From: Rhodospirillaceae bacterium
Lineage (GTDB): Bacteria > Pseudomonadota > Alphaproteobacteria > MPNO01 > UBA2964
Direction of reading: 5' to 3'
Assembly (NCBI GenBank): GCA_002724505.1
Contig: PBOV01000053.1
Coordinates: forward strand, 17,178-34,868
Length of the DNA stretch: 17,691 nt
Shown: piece by piece, positions 1-7,547 of the stretch
How the letters are laid out: every line of letters starts with the position of its first letter
How positions within the stretch are numbered: the first letter of the stretch is position 1
Made by a program: the position numbers and the translations under genes
The notes under the pieces: generated by a model
Databases searched by the model: none
What the model was told of the DNA's origin: nothing
Seen by the model: the letters and a program-made list of their open reading frames with translations, nothing else

Positions 1-651
1 GTGATCCATATCGAGTATCATCTCGGTCATTAATCGGCTTAAATATAACGATTTTCGTCCAGTAACTGGATGGACTTTAATTAACTTGTGTTGTGCGCGA
101 GGTAACTCTGGGTCGGAACCTATAGTGCTACGATCTTGAGCGGAATAATCGTATACAGTTTGTGTCGTTAAATTTTTAATCTGGTCTTTTATTTCTGGGG
201 AAAGCATATCGTATGCAACTTGGAGATTTGCAAAAAGTGTATTGCCACCATGTGAGGGTATCTTAATCCCATAAAGGGTTGTCGCTCGATACGGGTAGTC
301 ACGGTGGGCGCCATCTGAGTGAAATTGCATCTCTCCATCTGGTAAGGACCCTATTGGGACGCCGTTCTCGCGTATGTTTGTAACAAACATTACGCCTCTT
401 TTTGCCGAACTTTTGAGATTTCCAGTTGACCGTTCTCTTGGTCCGCTATCGGCCCTCCCAAAAATATTAGCAAAGCGAGATTGATCTTCCGCCGAAATTT
501 CTTGTTTAGGAAAACATAAAACACATTTTTCTGCTAATAGCCGTTGCAATGCCGCTTTGGTCTCATCATTCAGAGTTTCCCGTAGATCTATGCCGTTTAC
601 CCTTGATCCGATTACTTCAGAGAGAGGTTCTGTGTCGATCGTTACGTTCAT
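1..651 (-). CDS. TauD/TfdA-family Fe(II)/2-oxoglutarate dioxygenase, C-terminus cut by window edge
   Basis: Reading the minus strand from the ATG at 649-651 gives 217 uninterrupted codons to the window edge. The family oxidises sulfonates, aryloxyalkanoates or similar compounds with Fe(II), O2 and 2-oxoglutarate in the cytoplasm. Seen here: the iron-binding HxD motif in FHSDGAHRD (H111, D113), the family segment GGNTLFANLQVAYDML (135-150), and the 2-oxoglutarate-side segment HPVTGRKSLYLSR (194-206). TauD-type enzymes are about 280-300 residues, so the missing end should carry the distal iron-ligand His and the oxoglutarate-binding Arg. An AGGA ribosome-binding site sits about 9 nt before the ATG. 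Only 14 bp separate it from the cupin gene upstream, so the two are probably co-transcribed. The substrate is not determinable; taurine is only one option. Confidence 0.9.
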   Translation of the reverse strand, partial: MNVTIDTEPLSEVIGSRVNGIDLRETLNDETKAALQRLLAEKCVLCFPKQEISAEDQSRFANIFGRADSGPRERSTGNLKSSAKRGVMFVTNIRENGVPIGSLPDGEMQFHSDGAHRDYPYRATTLYGIKIPSHGGNTLFANLQVAYDMLSPEIKDQIKNLTTQTVYDYSAQDRSTIGSDPELPRAQHKLIKVHPVTGRKSLYLSRLMTEMILDMDH

Positions 652-665
652 TAATAATTTCCTAC

Positions 666-1199
666 TTAAAGTCTTCCGCCTACGTTAACGGATTTTTCCT
701 TCAGATTGAACCGATTGGTCGGTATGGCGTCGAGATCGGTACCGGTTACGCGAACAAACCGTGCTCCATCTGGAAAATGTATTGAATGAATATCACCAAT
801 TTCAAACGTTCCTGCCTGACCTGGAGTCAGGCGGAATGTTTCTGCTTCATCGAGGTCTGCAAACCCTTCTTGGGCCCCGTCATCCTTGCGTTTCCATAAT
901 GTCATATCTGTCCATTCAGCTGCCTGACCGTATACGGCCCAGCTTCGCCCGTGGTCGTGTGGAGGACCTTTTTTGCCTTCCTCATAGACATGGACTAAAA
1001 CGTTAAAGTCGGTTTCCGCGTCACGATAGATTGTTCGAATACCTGGCTTGGCATCGGGGCCGCATTCGGCCGCAACAAACTCTGGATCGCTTAACAAGTT
1101 TTCCAGGTTTTTTTGAACGATCTGACGACCTTCTGGGCCGTTAAAAGTACTCAGCGCCTCATTACAGTCCTGACAAAACTTTTCAAAAGCAGCTACCAT
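666..1199 (-). CDS. Cupin-fold protein, cysteine/thiol dioxygenase-like
   Basis: A 177-residue protein with an N-terminal helical stretch (about 1-50) and a single cupin barrel (about 55-165). The first cupin motif reads PPHDHGRSWAVYGQ, giving likely metal ligands H81 and H83. The second is in GDIHSIHFPDG, with H138 or H141 as the third ligand. This three-His pattern with HDHG-S-W resembles cysteine dioxygenase and 3-mercaptopropionate dioxygenase type cupins, which oxidise thiols to sulfinates with non-haem iron. The start at 1199 has GGAG about 8 nt upstream. It is the first gene of a two-gene unit with the TauD-type dioxygenase. Family assignment to a metal-binding cupin is firm; thiol dioxygenase activity is inference, and other small-molecule dioxygenase or regulatory cupins are possible. 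Confidence 0.75.
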   Translation of the reverse strand: MVAAFEKFCQDCNEALSTFNGPEGRQIVQKNLENLLSDPEFVAAECGPDAKPGIRTIYRDAETDFNVLVHVYEEGKKGPPHDHGRSWAVYGQAAEWTDMTLWKRKDDGAQEGFADLDEAETFRLTPGQAGTFEIGDIHSIHFPDGARFVRVTGTDLDAIPTNRFNLKEKSVNVGGRL

Positions 1200-1267
1200 T
1201 ATGTTTTCTCCAAATAGAAAGTTCTCGCAGCGAATTTACCCGCCTTGGATTGTATAGGAAAGAGGCT

Positions 1268-1281
1268 CGGTAACCCTACCG
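1268..1281. repeat. Perfect 5-bp inverted repeat in the divergent cupin/aldehyde dehydrogenase promoter region
   Basis: CGGTA-ACCC-TACCG lies in the 130-bp gap between the minus-strand cupin gene and the plus-strand aldehyde dehydrogenase gene. Its position suits an operator for a regulator of one or both units. On the minus strand TACAAT (1249-1254) resembles a -10 element for the cupin gene, but I see no good -35 partner. The repeat is short and could be chance. Confidence 0.3.
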
Positions 1282-1329
1282 CCAAAAGTCTACGAATGAT
1301 ATGAATTAGAAATAAATGGGAGGAGTTTA

Positions 1330-2757
1330 ATGTTTATAAATGGTGAGTGGTGCCAGGCCGAAAGTGGCAAAAAATTTGGAGTAATCAATCCTGCGACTGG
1401 TGAAGGTATTGGGGATGTGGCTGATGGAGGTCAAGTGGAGGCGGAGCGCGCCATACAAGCAGCGCATAGCGCCTTTGGCGATTGGTCGTCTATGACTGCC
1501 TATGAGCGCTCAGAAATCCTCTATAAGGCATATAAATTGATGAGCACGCGACGTGAAGAAATTGCGCGGACTATGACTGTCGAGCAGGGTAAGCCTTTGC
1601 GCGCTGCGATGAATGAAGTTAAGTACGGAGCAGATTTTTTGCTTTGGTATGCCGAAGAAGCTAAGCGGGTCTACGGTGAAACTATTCCTGCACCCCGCGG
1701 TGATCAACGCTTTATTGTGTTGCATCAACCGATCGGCGTGGTAGCAGCGATAACGCCTTGGAATTACCCCGCCTCGATGATTACGCGCAAGGTTGCGCCT
1801 GCATTGGCCGCTGGTTGCACGATTGTCCTAAAGCCGGCAGAGGCGACACCGCTTTGTGCTATGGAGATCTTTAAAATTCTTGAAGAGGCTGGGGTCCCAA
1901 AGGGCGTGGCTAACCTTGTGACCGGCTCTGACCCAAAACCGATTGGTGAAGAATTTGTTACAAACCCATTGGTGAGCAAGATTACCTTCACAGGCTCAAC
2001 GGAGACAGGGAAATTACTCGCGCGGGGCGCCGCGGATCAGATGAAGCGTGTTTCTTTAGAGTTGGGCGGTCACGCACCATTTTTAGTGCTTAAGGACGCT
2101 GACCCTGTTTTTGCCGCTAAGGGCGCTGTGCTGGTTAAGTATCTTAATACCGGTCAGGCCTGTATTTGTCCTAATCGCCTATTTGTTCACAAATCGGGGG
2201 TTGAGGCATTTACTAAAGAGTTTGTCTCTAGAGTCATAAAAATGCGAGCTGGAAACGGATTGGAGCAAGGCATTAATATTGGGCCACTGGTCAGTGAAAA
2301 GGCTATTGAAAAGGTTGAGCGTCAGGTTGAAGACGCAACATCAAAAGGAGCAGAACTGCTTTGTGGCGGCCATAGGTTGATGGATGACGGGTTGGACCGC
2401 GGCTATTATTACGCCCCGACCGTTCTCAGTAACGTCACGTCGGACATGTTAATCTATCGAGAGGAAACATTTGGACCAGTAGCACCAATTATCGCTTTTG
2501 ATGATGATGATGACGTTCTGGAGATGGCAAACGATACTCATTATGGGCTCGCAGCTTATATTTATACCCAAAACCTCTCCGCGGCGATGCGCACATTCGA
2601 GGGGTTGCGGTTCGGGATTATTGGGATCAATGACATAAACCCAACAGGGGCAGCGGCCCCCTTTGGTGGGCAGAAAGAGTCAGGCCTGGGCCGGGAGGGC
2701 GGCCATGAGGGAATTTTCGAGTATCTAGAGACTAAACTGGGTGGTTTTTCTGTTTAG
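1330..2757 (+). CDS. NAD(P)-dependent aldehyde dehydrogenase, succinate-semialdehyde dehydrogenase (GabD) type
   Basis: A full-length 475-residue ALDH-superfamily enzyme that oxidises an aldehyde to its acid. Visible motifs: TPWNYP (142-147) with the oxyanion-hole Asn145, the cofactor-binding Lys168 in LKPAEATP, GSTETG (222-227), the general base Glu244 in LELGGHAP, and the catalytic Cys278 in NTGQACICPNR. The second cysteine, Cys280, and the C-terminal PFGGQKESGLGREGG segment are typical of the succinate-semialdehyde dehydrogenase branch; Cys-x-Cys acts as a redox switch in human SSADH. The start has a strong GGGAGGAG site just upstream. It leads an operon with the E1 alpha gene 14 bp downstream, so its aldehyde may come from that decarboxylase. 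The real substrate may differ from succinate semialdehyde. Confidence 0.92.
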   Translation: MFINGEWCQAESGKKFGVINPATGEGIGDVADGGQVEAERAIQAAHSAFGDWSSMTAYERSEILYKAYKLMSTRREEIARTMTVEQGKPLRAAMNEVKYGADFLLWYAEEAKRVYGETIPAPRGDQRFIVLHQPIGVVAAITPWNYPASMITRKVAPALAAGCTIVLKPAEATPLCAMEIFKILEEAGVPKGVANLVTGSDPKPIGEEFVTNPLVSKITFTGSTETGKLLARGAADQMKRVSLELGGHAPFLVLKDADPVFAAKGAVLVKYLNTGQACICPNRLFVHKSGVEAFTKEFVSRVIKMRAGNGLEQGINIGPLVSEKAIEKVERQVEDATSKGAELLCGGHRLMDDGLDRGYYYAPTVLSNVTSDMLIYREETFGPVAPIIAFDDDDDVLEMANDTHYGLAAYIYTQNLSAAMRTFEGLRFGIIGINDINPTGAAAPFGGQKESGLGREGGHEGIFEYLETKLGGFSV

Positions 2758-2771
2758 AAGGGGAGGTATTG

Positions 2772-3794
2772 ATGCCTGACAAAGAGAACCTGCTTGAGTT
2801 ATTTCGGAAGATGATTCTTATTCGCCGGTTTGAAGAAACGGTTTATGAGTTTCATCAGCAGAAACTTTTTGGCGGCCATTATCACTTATATATCGGTCAG
2901 GAGGCCACCGGGGCGGGGGTGATGGCATCACTCGTTGATGATGATCGTATTTTTTCTACTCATCGTAACCACGGGCATCTGATCGCCCGTGGAATTAATC
3001 CTAAAAATGCACTTGCTGAAATTCTAAACCGGGCCGGCGGCACCAATGGCGGACGAGGCGGTACATTTCATCTCGCCGATGCATCAGCTGGGATGCCGCA
3101 CACTTCTGCACTAGTCGGCGGGTCCGTTCCCTTGGCTGCGGGGGCTGGTTTTGCGGCCAAGCTAAGAAAATCTGGAGGTATCGGCGTCTCAATGTTTGGG
3201 GATGGATGTTTCGAAGAAGGTGTGGTTTTTGAAACCCTCAACCTCGCCCGTATGTGGGACTTACCGGTGATTTTCGTTTGCGAGAATAATACTCCTGGAG
3301 CCATTCTAAAGTCTGATGGAGGTAATAACACATCTAATTTACCGGAAGGCCGCGTTATCCAAATTCCAAAAGCTCTAGGCATGGAATGCCATGAAGTCGA
3401 TGGCGGTGATGCTAAAGCAGTTAATACTTTGTTCGCTGACTGCGCTTCGCGTGTCCGAGAGACTAATCAACCGATTTTTATTGAGGCCCTAACAGAAAGG
3501 TGGCCTGGAAATTATTTTTCATTTCCTAGCATGGTCACTGGGATAACAAAAGTTTCGATGGCGTGGGATACTGGTTCAATAAGAGGTGAATATGAAGACT
3601 GGTTTCGAAATCATGACCCTGTTTTGAGACTTGCCCGCCACTTAATTGTATCGGGTATAGCGACGTTTGGTGATATTGCCGGAATTGACGTCGAGACAAC
3701 AGAAATAATTGCTGACGCGCGGGATTTCGCATTGAGTTCTCCGTTACCTGATTCGGGTAGCGTTTATGCTCACGTCACTGCAGGAGGGTCCTAA
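2772..3794 (+). CDS. Pyruvate/acetoin dehydrogenase-type E1 component, alpha subunit (thiamine diphosphate dependent)
   Basis: I chose the ATG at 2772, five bases after a strong GGGGAGG site; the in-frame TTG three bases earlier is too close to it. The product is 340 residues, normal for AcoA/PdhA-type subunits. The thiamine diphosphate and Mg motif GDG (143-145) is followed about 25 residues later by Asn172-Asn173. The HRNHGHL segment (64-70) matches the usual RGHG region. Two usual motifs are altered: after ENN the expected GYA is replaced by TPG, and the loop that normally reads R-W/Y-x-G-H ends in Asn (RWPGN, 243-247), losing the histidine that contacts the cofactor. The family decarboxylates 2-oxo acids or cleaves acetoin and normally passes the product to a lipoyl E2; none is encoded here. 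Confidence 0.85.
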   Translation: MPDKENLLELFRKMILIRRFEETVYEFHQQKLFGGHYHLYIGQEATGAGVMASLVDDDRIFSTHRNHGHLIARGINPKNALAEILNRAGGTNGGRGGTFHLADASAGMPHTSALVGGSVPLAAGAGFAAKLRKSGGIGVSMFGDGCFEEGVVFETLNLARMWDLPVIFVCENNTPGAILKSDGGNNTSNLPEGRVIQIPKALGMECHEVDGGDAKAVNTLFADCASRVRETNQPIFIEALTERWPGNYFSFPSMVTGITKVSMAWDTGSIRGEYEDWFRNHDPVLRLARHLIVSGIATFGDIAGIDVETTEIIADARDFALSSPLPDSGSVYAHVTAGGS

Positions 3795-3796
3795 TC

Positions 3797-4768
3797 ATGC
3801 CTATTTTGACCCATGCCGAAGCTCTGGTCGAAGCAATTCGAGAATGTATGGATGAAGACGACAATGTTGCGCTGATTTGGGGATCTTTGATGGGTGTGGG
3901 TGGTAATAACCATCACGTCCAGCAAATTCAAACGAATTTCGCCGACCGTATTTTTCATCCACCTATTTCAGAAGCAGCTATGGCTGCGGTCGCCACTGGT
4001 GCGGCTATGGATGGAGTACGCACTATTTTCCCAATGGGAACAGCTAGTTTCATGTTTCGAGCGTGGGATCAGATCATCCACGAGGCGGGGGCGGCCCATT
4101 ATATGTCTAATGGCACCGTATCAGTCCCCGTAGTATTTCACGTTGTGCACGGTTTACGAGGGGGTGGTTCGGCGCAACACAGCCAAAGCCCTCAATCGAT
4201 GTTATGGAATTCACCTGGGATCGAAATCGCGATGCCGTCATGTCCGGCAGACGCAAAAGGGTTGATGCGCACCGCGATCAAAAGTAACAATCCAACCGTT
4301 TTTATTGACCATCAGAAGCTCAACAAGCGAACCGGTGAGGTTCCGATTGGCCCGCACGATATTCCATTTGGTGTCGCTGACGTAAAACGCGAGGGCGCAG
4401 ATGTTACAATTGTTGGCGCTTCCCTGCAGGTCGTACACGCGTTGGCGGCGGCAAAGGATTTAGCTGCTGATGGCATTGAGGCGGAAGTAGTTGATATTCG
4501 GTCATTGGTTCCGCTGGATGAAGATGAGATCCTTAAATCAGTTGCAAAGACTGGGCGACTACTTGTTATTGATGAAGCGCCGCCGCATTGTTCAGTTGCA
4601 TCTGAGATAATCTCTATGGTTGCTAAAAAAGGTTTGGATCTGCTCAAGGTGCCACCGGTAGGCCTCAATAGGCTGCCGGTTCATGTGCCAGCAAACGTGG
4701 CGCTTGAGGACTTCATCGGCCCCAATGTTAATCGAATTGTTGAAGCAGGAAAACAGCTCTGCAATTAG
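3797..4768 (+). CDS. Pyruvate/acetoin dehydrogenase-type E1 component, beta subunit
   Basis: A 323-residue transketolase-like beta subunit. The pyrimidine-binding domain (about 1-175) holds the cofactor-activating Glu59 in PISEAAM and the AQHSQS motif with His128. The C-terminal transketolase domain covers about 195-320, with VDIRSLVPLDEDEI as its hallmark. Near the N-terminus the family motif G-E-D/E-V is replaced by WGSLMGVGG (28-36), so the acid thought to belong to the inter-site proton wire of E1 enzymes is missing. The gene starts 2 bp after the alpha-subunit stop, with AGGAGG inside the end of the alpha gene, so translation is probably coupled and the two form an alpha2-beta2 tetramer. 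Assignment as E1 beta is secure; the substrate and electron or acyl acceptor are not known. Confidence 0.87.
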   Translation: MPILTHAEALVEAIRECMDEDDNVALIWGSLMGVGGNNHHVQQIQTNFADRIFHPPISEAAMAAVATGAAMDGVRTIFPMGTASFMFRAWDQIIHEAGAAHYMSNGTVSVPVVFHVVHGLRGGGSAQHSQSPQSMLWNSPGIEIAMPSCPADAKGLMRTAIKSNNPTVFIDHQKLNKRTGEVPIGPHDIPFGVADVKREGADVTIVGASLQVVHALAAAKDLAADGIEAEVVDIRSLVPLDEDEILKSVAKTGRLLVIDEAPPHCSVASEIISMVAKKGLDLLKVPPVGLNRLPVHVPANVALEDFIGPNVNRIVEAGKQLCN

Positions 4769-4806
4769 ATTAAACTTTATTGGGTTGGGCTCAAGTAAGA
4801 GACGTG

Positions 4807-5820
4807 TCAATTCATAACAAAAGCAACGCGGCCAATTGATTTACGGGATAATGTCAATGCCATGGCTTGCTTAAAGTTATCTAGCGGAAATGTAGCAAAC
4901 ACCTGAGGTCTGATTTTCTCTGCAGAACCCCACCGTTTGAACGCCGTCATGAGATTGCGAACGCGGTCCTCCATCTCATACCGCACATCATTTGGGCTCC
5001 AACCATAATAGGTGCCCATATTTAATCCACAAACGGTAACATTTTTAACAAGGACAATATTACTTGCAATCTGCGCAGCACTGCCCGATGTGAACCCAAT
5101 CGGGCAGATACGGCCCTCCATTGAAATGCATCGGAGAGACTGAACAAAAATGTCGCCACCGACGGGGTCGAGGATTGCATTTGCGCCACTACCGTTAGTG
5201 AGATCGTTTACCTCATCTCGGAAGTTTCCGTCTGAATAATCAATGACATGATCTGCACCTTGTTTGAGAGCGGCATTGCGTTTTTCTTCGGTGCTGGCGG
5301 TTGCAATTACCTTGGCGCCAATAATTTTTGCTATATCGATAGCAGCTAAGCCGATAGCACCTGCCGCACCGTGAATTAACAATGTTTGTCCATCTTGCAA
5401 GTCGAGCAAGTGCGGCCACGTCAAGGCAGCCGCGCTTGTCGCATAGGAATTAAAATTTGTTGCTTGGGTGAACGTTATATTGTCGGGAATGGGGTATGTG
5501 TTGACTTCCCAAGCTATAGCCTCTTCCGCATACGCTCCCCAATCCAGGGCGGCACAGACACGGTCACCGGGTTTAAAACGTGTGACCTCGGCACCACATT
5601 CGATTATTAAGCCAGAGCATTCGGTGCCCGGGGTAAACGGCAGTGGGGGTTTGCGCTGATATTTGCCAGCGACGACTAGGTTAGCAGCAAAACTGACACC
5701 CGCCGCCTGCACTCTAATCCTAACTTGTTTGGGTTCAAGGACTGGTAGAACTATTTTCTCAACAGTCAGTTTGTCAAAATCACAGTACTCCTTGACCCAA
5801 AGCCCCCGAATTCCACTCAC
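4807..5820 (-). CDS. MDR-superfamily NAD(P)H oxidoreductase, quinone oxidoreductase type (zinc-free)
   Basis: The preferred start is the GTG at 5818-5820: it makes a 4-bp GTGA overlap with the stop of the acyl-CoA ligase, has AGGA six bases upstream, and gives the usual short N-terminus before GLWVKEY. A GTG at 5838 would add six residues. The 337-residue protein has a GroES-like domain (FTPGTECSG 62-70, KPGDRVCA 83-90) and a Rossmann domain with HGAAGAIG (150-157) for NADPH, then DPVGGD (218-223). The zinc ligands of alcohol dehydrogenases are absent, as in quinone oxidoreductases and enoyl-CoA/acryloyl-CoA reductases. Overlap with a ligase makes reduction of an enoyl-CoA or similar alpha,beta-unsaturated compound a reasonable inference. 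Confidence 0.85.
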   Translation of the reverse strand: MSGIRGLWVKEYCDFDKLTVEKIVLPVLEPKQVRIRVQAAGVSFAANLVVAGKYQRKPPLPFTPGTECSGLIIECGAEVTRFKPGDRVCAALDWGAYAEEAIAWEVNTYPIPDNITFTQATNFNSYATSAAALTWPHLLDLQDGQTLLIHGAAGAIGLAAIDIAKIIGAKVIATASTEEKRNAALKQGADHVIDYSDGNFRDEVNDLTNGSGANAILDPVGGDIFVQSLRCISMEGRICPIGFTSGSAAQIASNIVLVKNVTVCGLNMGTYYGWSPNDVRYEMEDRVRNLMTAFKRWGSAEKIRPQVFATFPLDNFKQAMALTLSRKSIGRVAFVMN

Positions 5821-7406
5821 GCGTGTTCCTGATTCCACATTTCTTGGAGATCTGGTCTTCGTACCTTTCCACGATCGTTTTTCGGTAGTGCGTCAATAAA
5901 GTGGAACTTTTTTGGTAGCCGGTAGTCGGCAAGAGTCTCGGCACAATGCGTGTTAATTTCTTCTTGAGTTAGGGTTTGTCCCTCTCGAACAACGACATAT
6001 GCTACGATTTCTTCCCCATAGATGGCATCTGGGACCCCGACAGCTGCAGCTTCATATACTTTAGGGTGCTGCATCATCACATTGTCAACTTCCACCGGCG
6101 AAATATTCACACCGCCGCGAATAATCAAATCTTTGAGACGCCCTGTGACCGTAATAAAACCGTCACTATCCATAACGGCGAGATCTCCCAGTCTGACACG
6201 TTTGCCGTCCAAATTTTCCCAAAATCCTTCCGCAGTCATAGAGGCCTTAGCGCATTGAGGGCCACCTAGCGTTACTTCGCCTTCTTCACCCTGATTTACT
6301 GCATTGCCGTCCTCATCAACCAGCAGAAATTCCTGATGTTTTGCTGGAGGGCCAACAGTTCCATATTTCTTGGCGTAATGACGGTTGCCACACACCCAGC
6401 CGCCTTCAGAGCAGCCAAAAAATTGTAATAAGTTAATACCGTATGTTTCTTCAAATTGCTTCCAGCGATCTGGATTTAGCGGCGCAGTTGAAGAGCTCAT
6501 CAAGCGAAGGCTTGGGACATCTTTTGATGTGACACCGGTTGGTCGGTCGAGAAGCATATTGATAACCGTGGGGATACCGGCGGAAAAGGTAATTTCGTGA
6601 TTTTTAATCCATTCAAAGAAGTTACTATGCGAAAAACGTCGTGCGATATGCAGCGTGCACCCAGTTGCTAGCCAGGGCATTAGTGAGAGGCCCTGTGGTG
6701 AATTCCAGCCAAAAGAACGGAATTCAAGAGTTTTATCCTGATCGGTCAATCCAATCTGATCAATTGTTGACATGCCAAATGACCAATGCGCCAAATGATC
6801 TATTAAAAAATTCTTGGGTTTGTCAGTCGTACCAGAAGTGCAGAAAATTGTAGCATCATCTGTTTCGGCGTAGTGACGACCAAGTTCCGGCGAGGCCGGT
6901 ATTGCTGCTATCTGAGTGAATGCCTCATCGCTTTCGACATTGCCTGATAGATTGTTGGCCCATCCATTGAATTTAATACTTTCGATGTCAACACCATCGG
7001 TCATTTGGTTGATGTCGAGATCTGCATCATAGAGTGCGATCTTACACTCAAGGTTGCCAAGAATTTCCGCAACGTAAGCGATATTCATCTCTACATTTGT
7101 CGGACAGCAAACCGCACCAGCACGCCAGATGCCCATCCATAAGATTAGCTTTTCAAGTCTTTCCTCGGTTAAAAGCGCAACCCGGTCACCCTTTTTAATA
7201 CCCTTACCCACCAACCAATTGGCAATCTTATTTGACCAGTCATGCAGTTGGCCAAAGGTTATGGAAGTGTCCTGAGTGACGTCGACTAAGGCGACCTTTT
7301 CGGCATCTCGTTCTTTATATTTTGCGAAAAGATCGCCAACGTGTGCAAAGGGGACATCGTATTCATGTTTTCCCCCGGGTGGGGTGCCACCTGCTTTGGG
7401 CGCCAT
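5817..7406 (-). CDS. AMP-dependent acyl-CoA synthetase/ligase
   Basis: A full-length 529-residue member of the ANL adenylating superfamily, which activates a carboxylic acid with ATP and CoA. Motifs in order: the P-loop TSGTTDKPKN (190-199), FGCSEGG (330-336) at the A5 position, RLGDLA (405-410) at A7, the hinge region GRLKDLIIRGGVNISP (422-437) at A8, and PKNDRGKVRR (508-517) with the catalytic Lys514. The P-loop differs from the usual TSGTTG-PKG at two glycines, and the A7 motif has LGD instead of TGD. AAGGAG lies 9 nt before the ATG. It overlaps the downstream MDR reductase by 4 bp, so they form an operon. The acid could be the product of the aldehyde dehydrogenase in the facing operon; short-chain or aryl acids are equally possible. 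Confidence 0.9.
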   Translation of the reverse strand: MAPKAGGTPPGGKHEYDVPFAHVGDLFAKYKERDAEKVALVDVTQDTSITFGQLHDWSNKIANWLVGKGIKKGDRVALLTEERLEKLILWMGIWRAGAVCCPTNVEMNIAYVAEILGNLECKIALYDADLDINQMTDGVDIESIKFNGWANNLSGNVESDEAFTQIAAIPASPELGRHYAETDDATIFCTSGTTDKPKNFLIDHLAHWSFGMSTIDQIGLTDQDKTLEFRSFGWNSPQGLSLMPWLATGCTLHIARRFSHSNFFEWIKNHEITFSAGIPTVINMLLDRPTGVTSKDVPSLRLMSSSTAPLNPDRWKQFEETYGINLLQFFGCSEGGWVCGNRHYAKKYGTVGPPAKHQEFLLVDEDGNAVNQGEEGEVTLGGPQCAKASMTAEGFWENLDGKRVRLGDLAVMDSDGFITVTGRLKDLIIRGGVNISPVEVDNVMMQHPKVYEAAAVGVPDAIYGEEIVAYVVVREGQTLTQEEINTHCAETLADYRLPKKFHFIDALPKNDRGKVRRPDLQEMWNQEHA

Positions 7407-7436
7407 AATCTCTAACTCCTTGTTCTGAAGCCGCGG

Positions 7437-7465
7437 ATATTGCGTTGATGGGTGCGCGCCGTCAA
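7437..7465 (-). promoter_or_regulatory. Candidate sigma-70-type promoter for the acyl-CoA ligase operon
   Basis: On the minus strand TTGACG (7460-7465) is followed after 17 bp by CAATAT (7437-7442), ending 30 bp before the ligase start codon. The -35 is good and the -10 weak. The octamer TTGACGGC also begins the candidate promoter of the hydantoinase gene. Confidence 0.35.
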
Positions 7466-7521
7466 GAAGAGCTCCTGTATTTGATCGTATTTTCTTGACT
7501 ATGGGATAGAAAAATCAAGAA
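7462..7521. repeat. Three copies of heptamer TCAAGAA/TTCTTGA in a divergent promoter region
   Basis: TCAAGAA occurs at 7462-7468 and 7515-7521, and its complement TTCTTGA at 7492-7498. The last two form a perfect 7-bp dyad with a 16-bp spacer. All lie in the 141-bp gap between the minus-strand ligase gene and the plus-strand NTF2-like gene, and the first overlaps the candidate ligase -35 element. This layout suits binding sites for a regulator controlling both directions, but no regulator gene is in the window. Confidence 0.35.
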
Positions 7522-7547
7522 CATGTCGAGAGGGTGATGGGGACATT

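Noticed and set aside
761..1006. Plus-strand frame opposite the cupin gene, and similar frames opposite other genes
   Set aside because: They lack ribosome-binding sites and recognisable domains and overlap well-supported genes on the other strand.
666..1199. Cupin as a DMSP lyase (DddL/Q/W type)
   Set aside because: Those lyases need a His-x-His-x3-Glu-x-Tyr type motif. Here HDHG is followed by RSWAVYG without the Glu-x-Tyr pair, and the thiol-dioxygenase pattern fits better.
2769..2771. TTG as start of the E1 alpha subunit
   Set aside because: It lies only two bases from the GGGGAGG site, while the ATG at 2772 has normal spacing.
4769..4806. Intrinsic terminator between the convergent E1 beta and MDR genes
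   Set aside because: The 38-bp gap has no stem longer than about 4 bp and no T-run.
5821..5838. Longer N-terminus of the MDR reductase from the GTG at 5838
   Set aside because: The GTG at 5820 gives the usual 4-bp stop/start overlap, a good AGGA, and a family-typical N-terminus.
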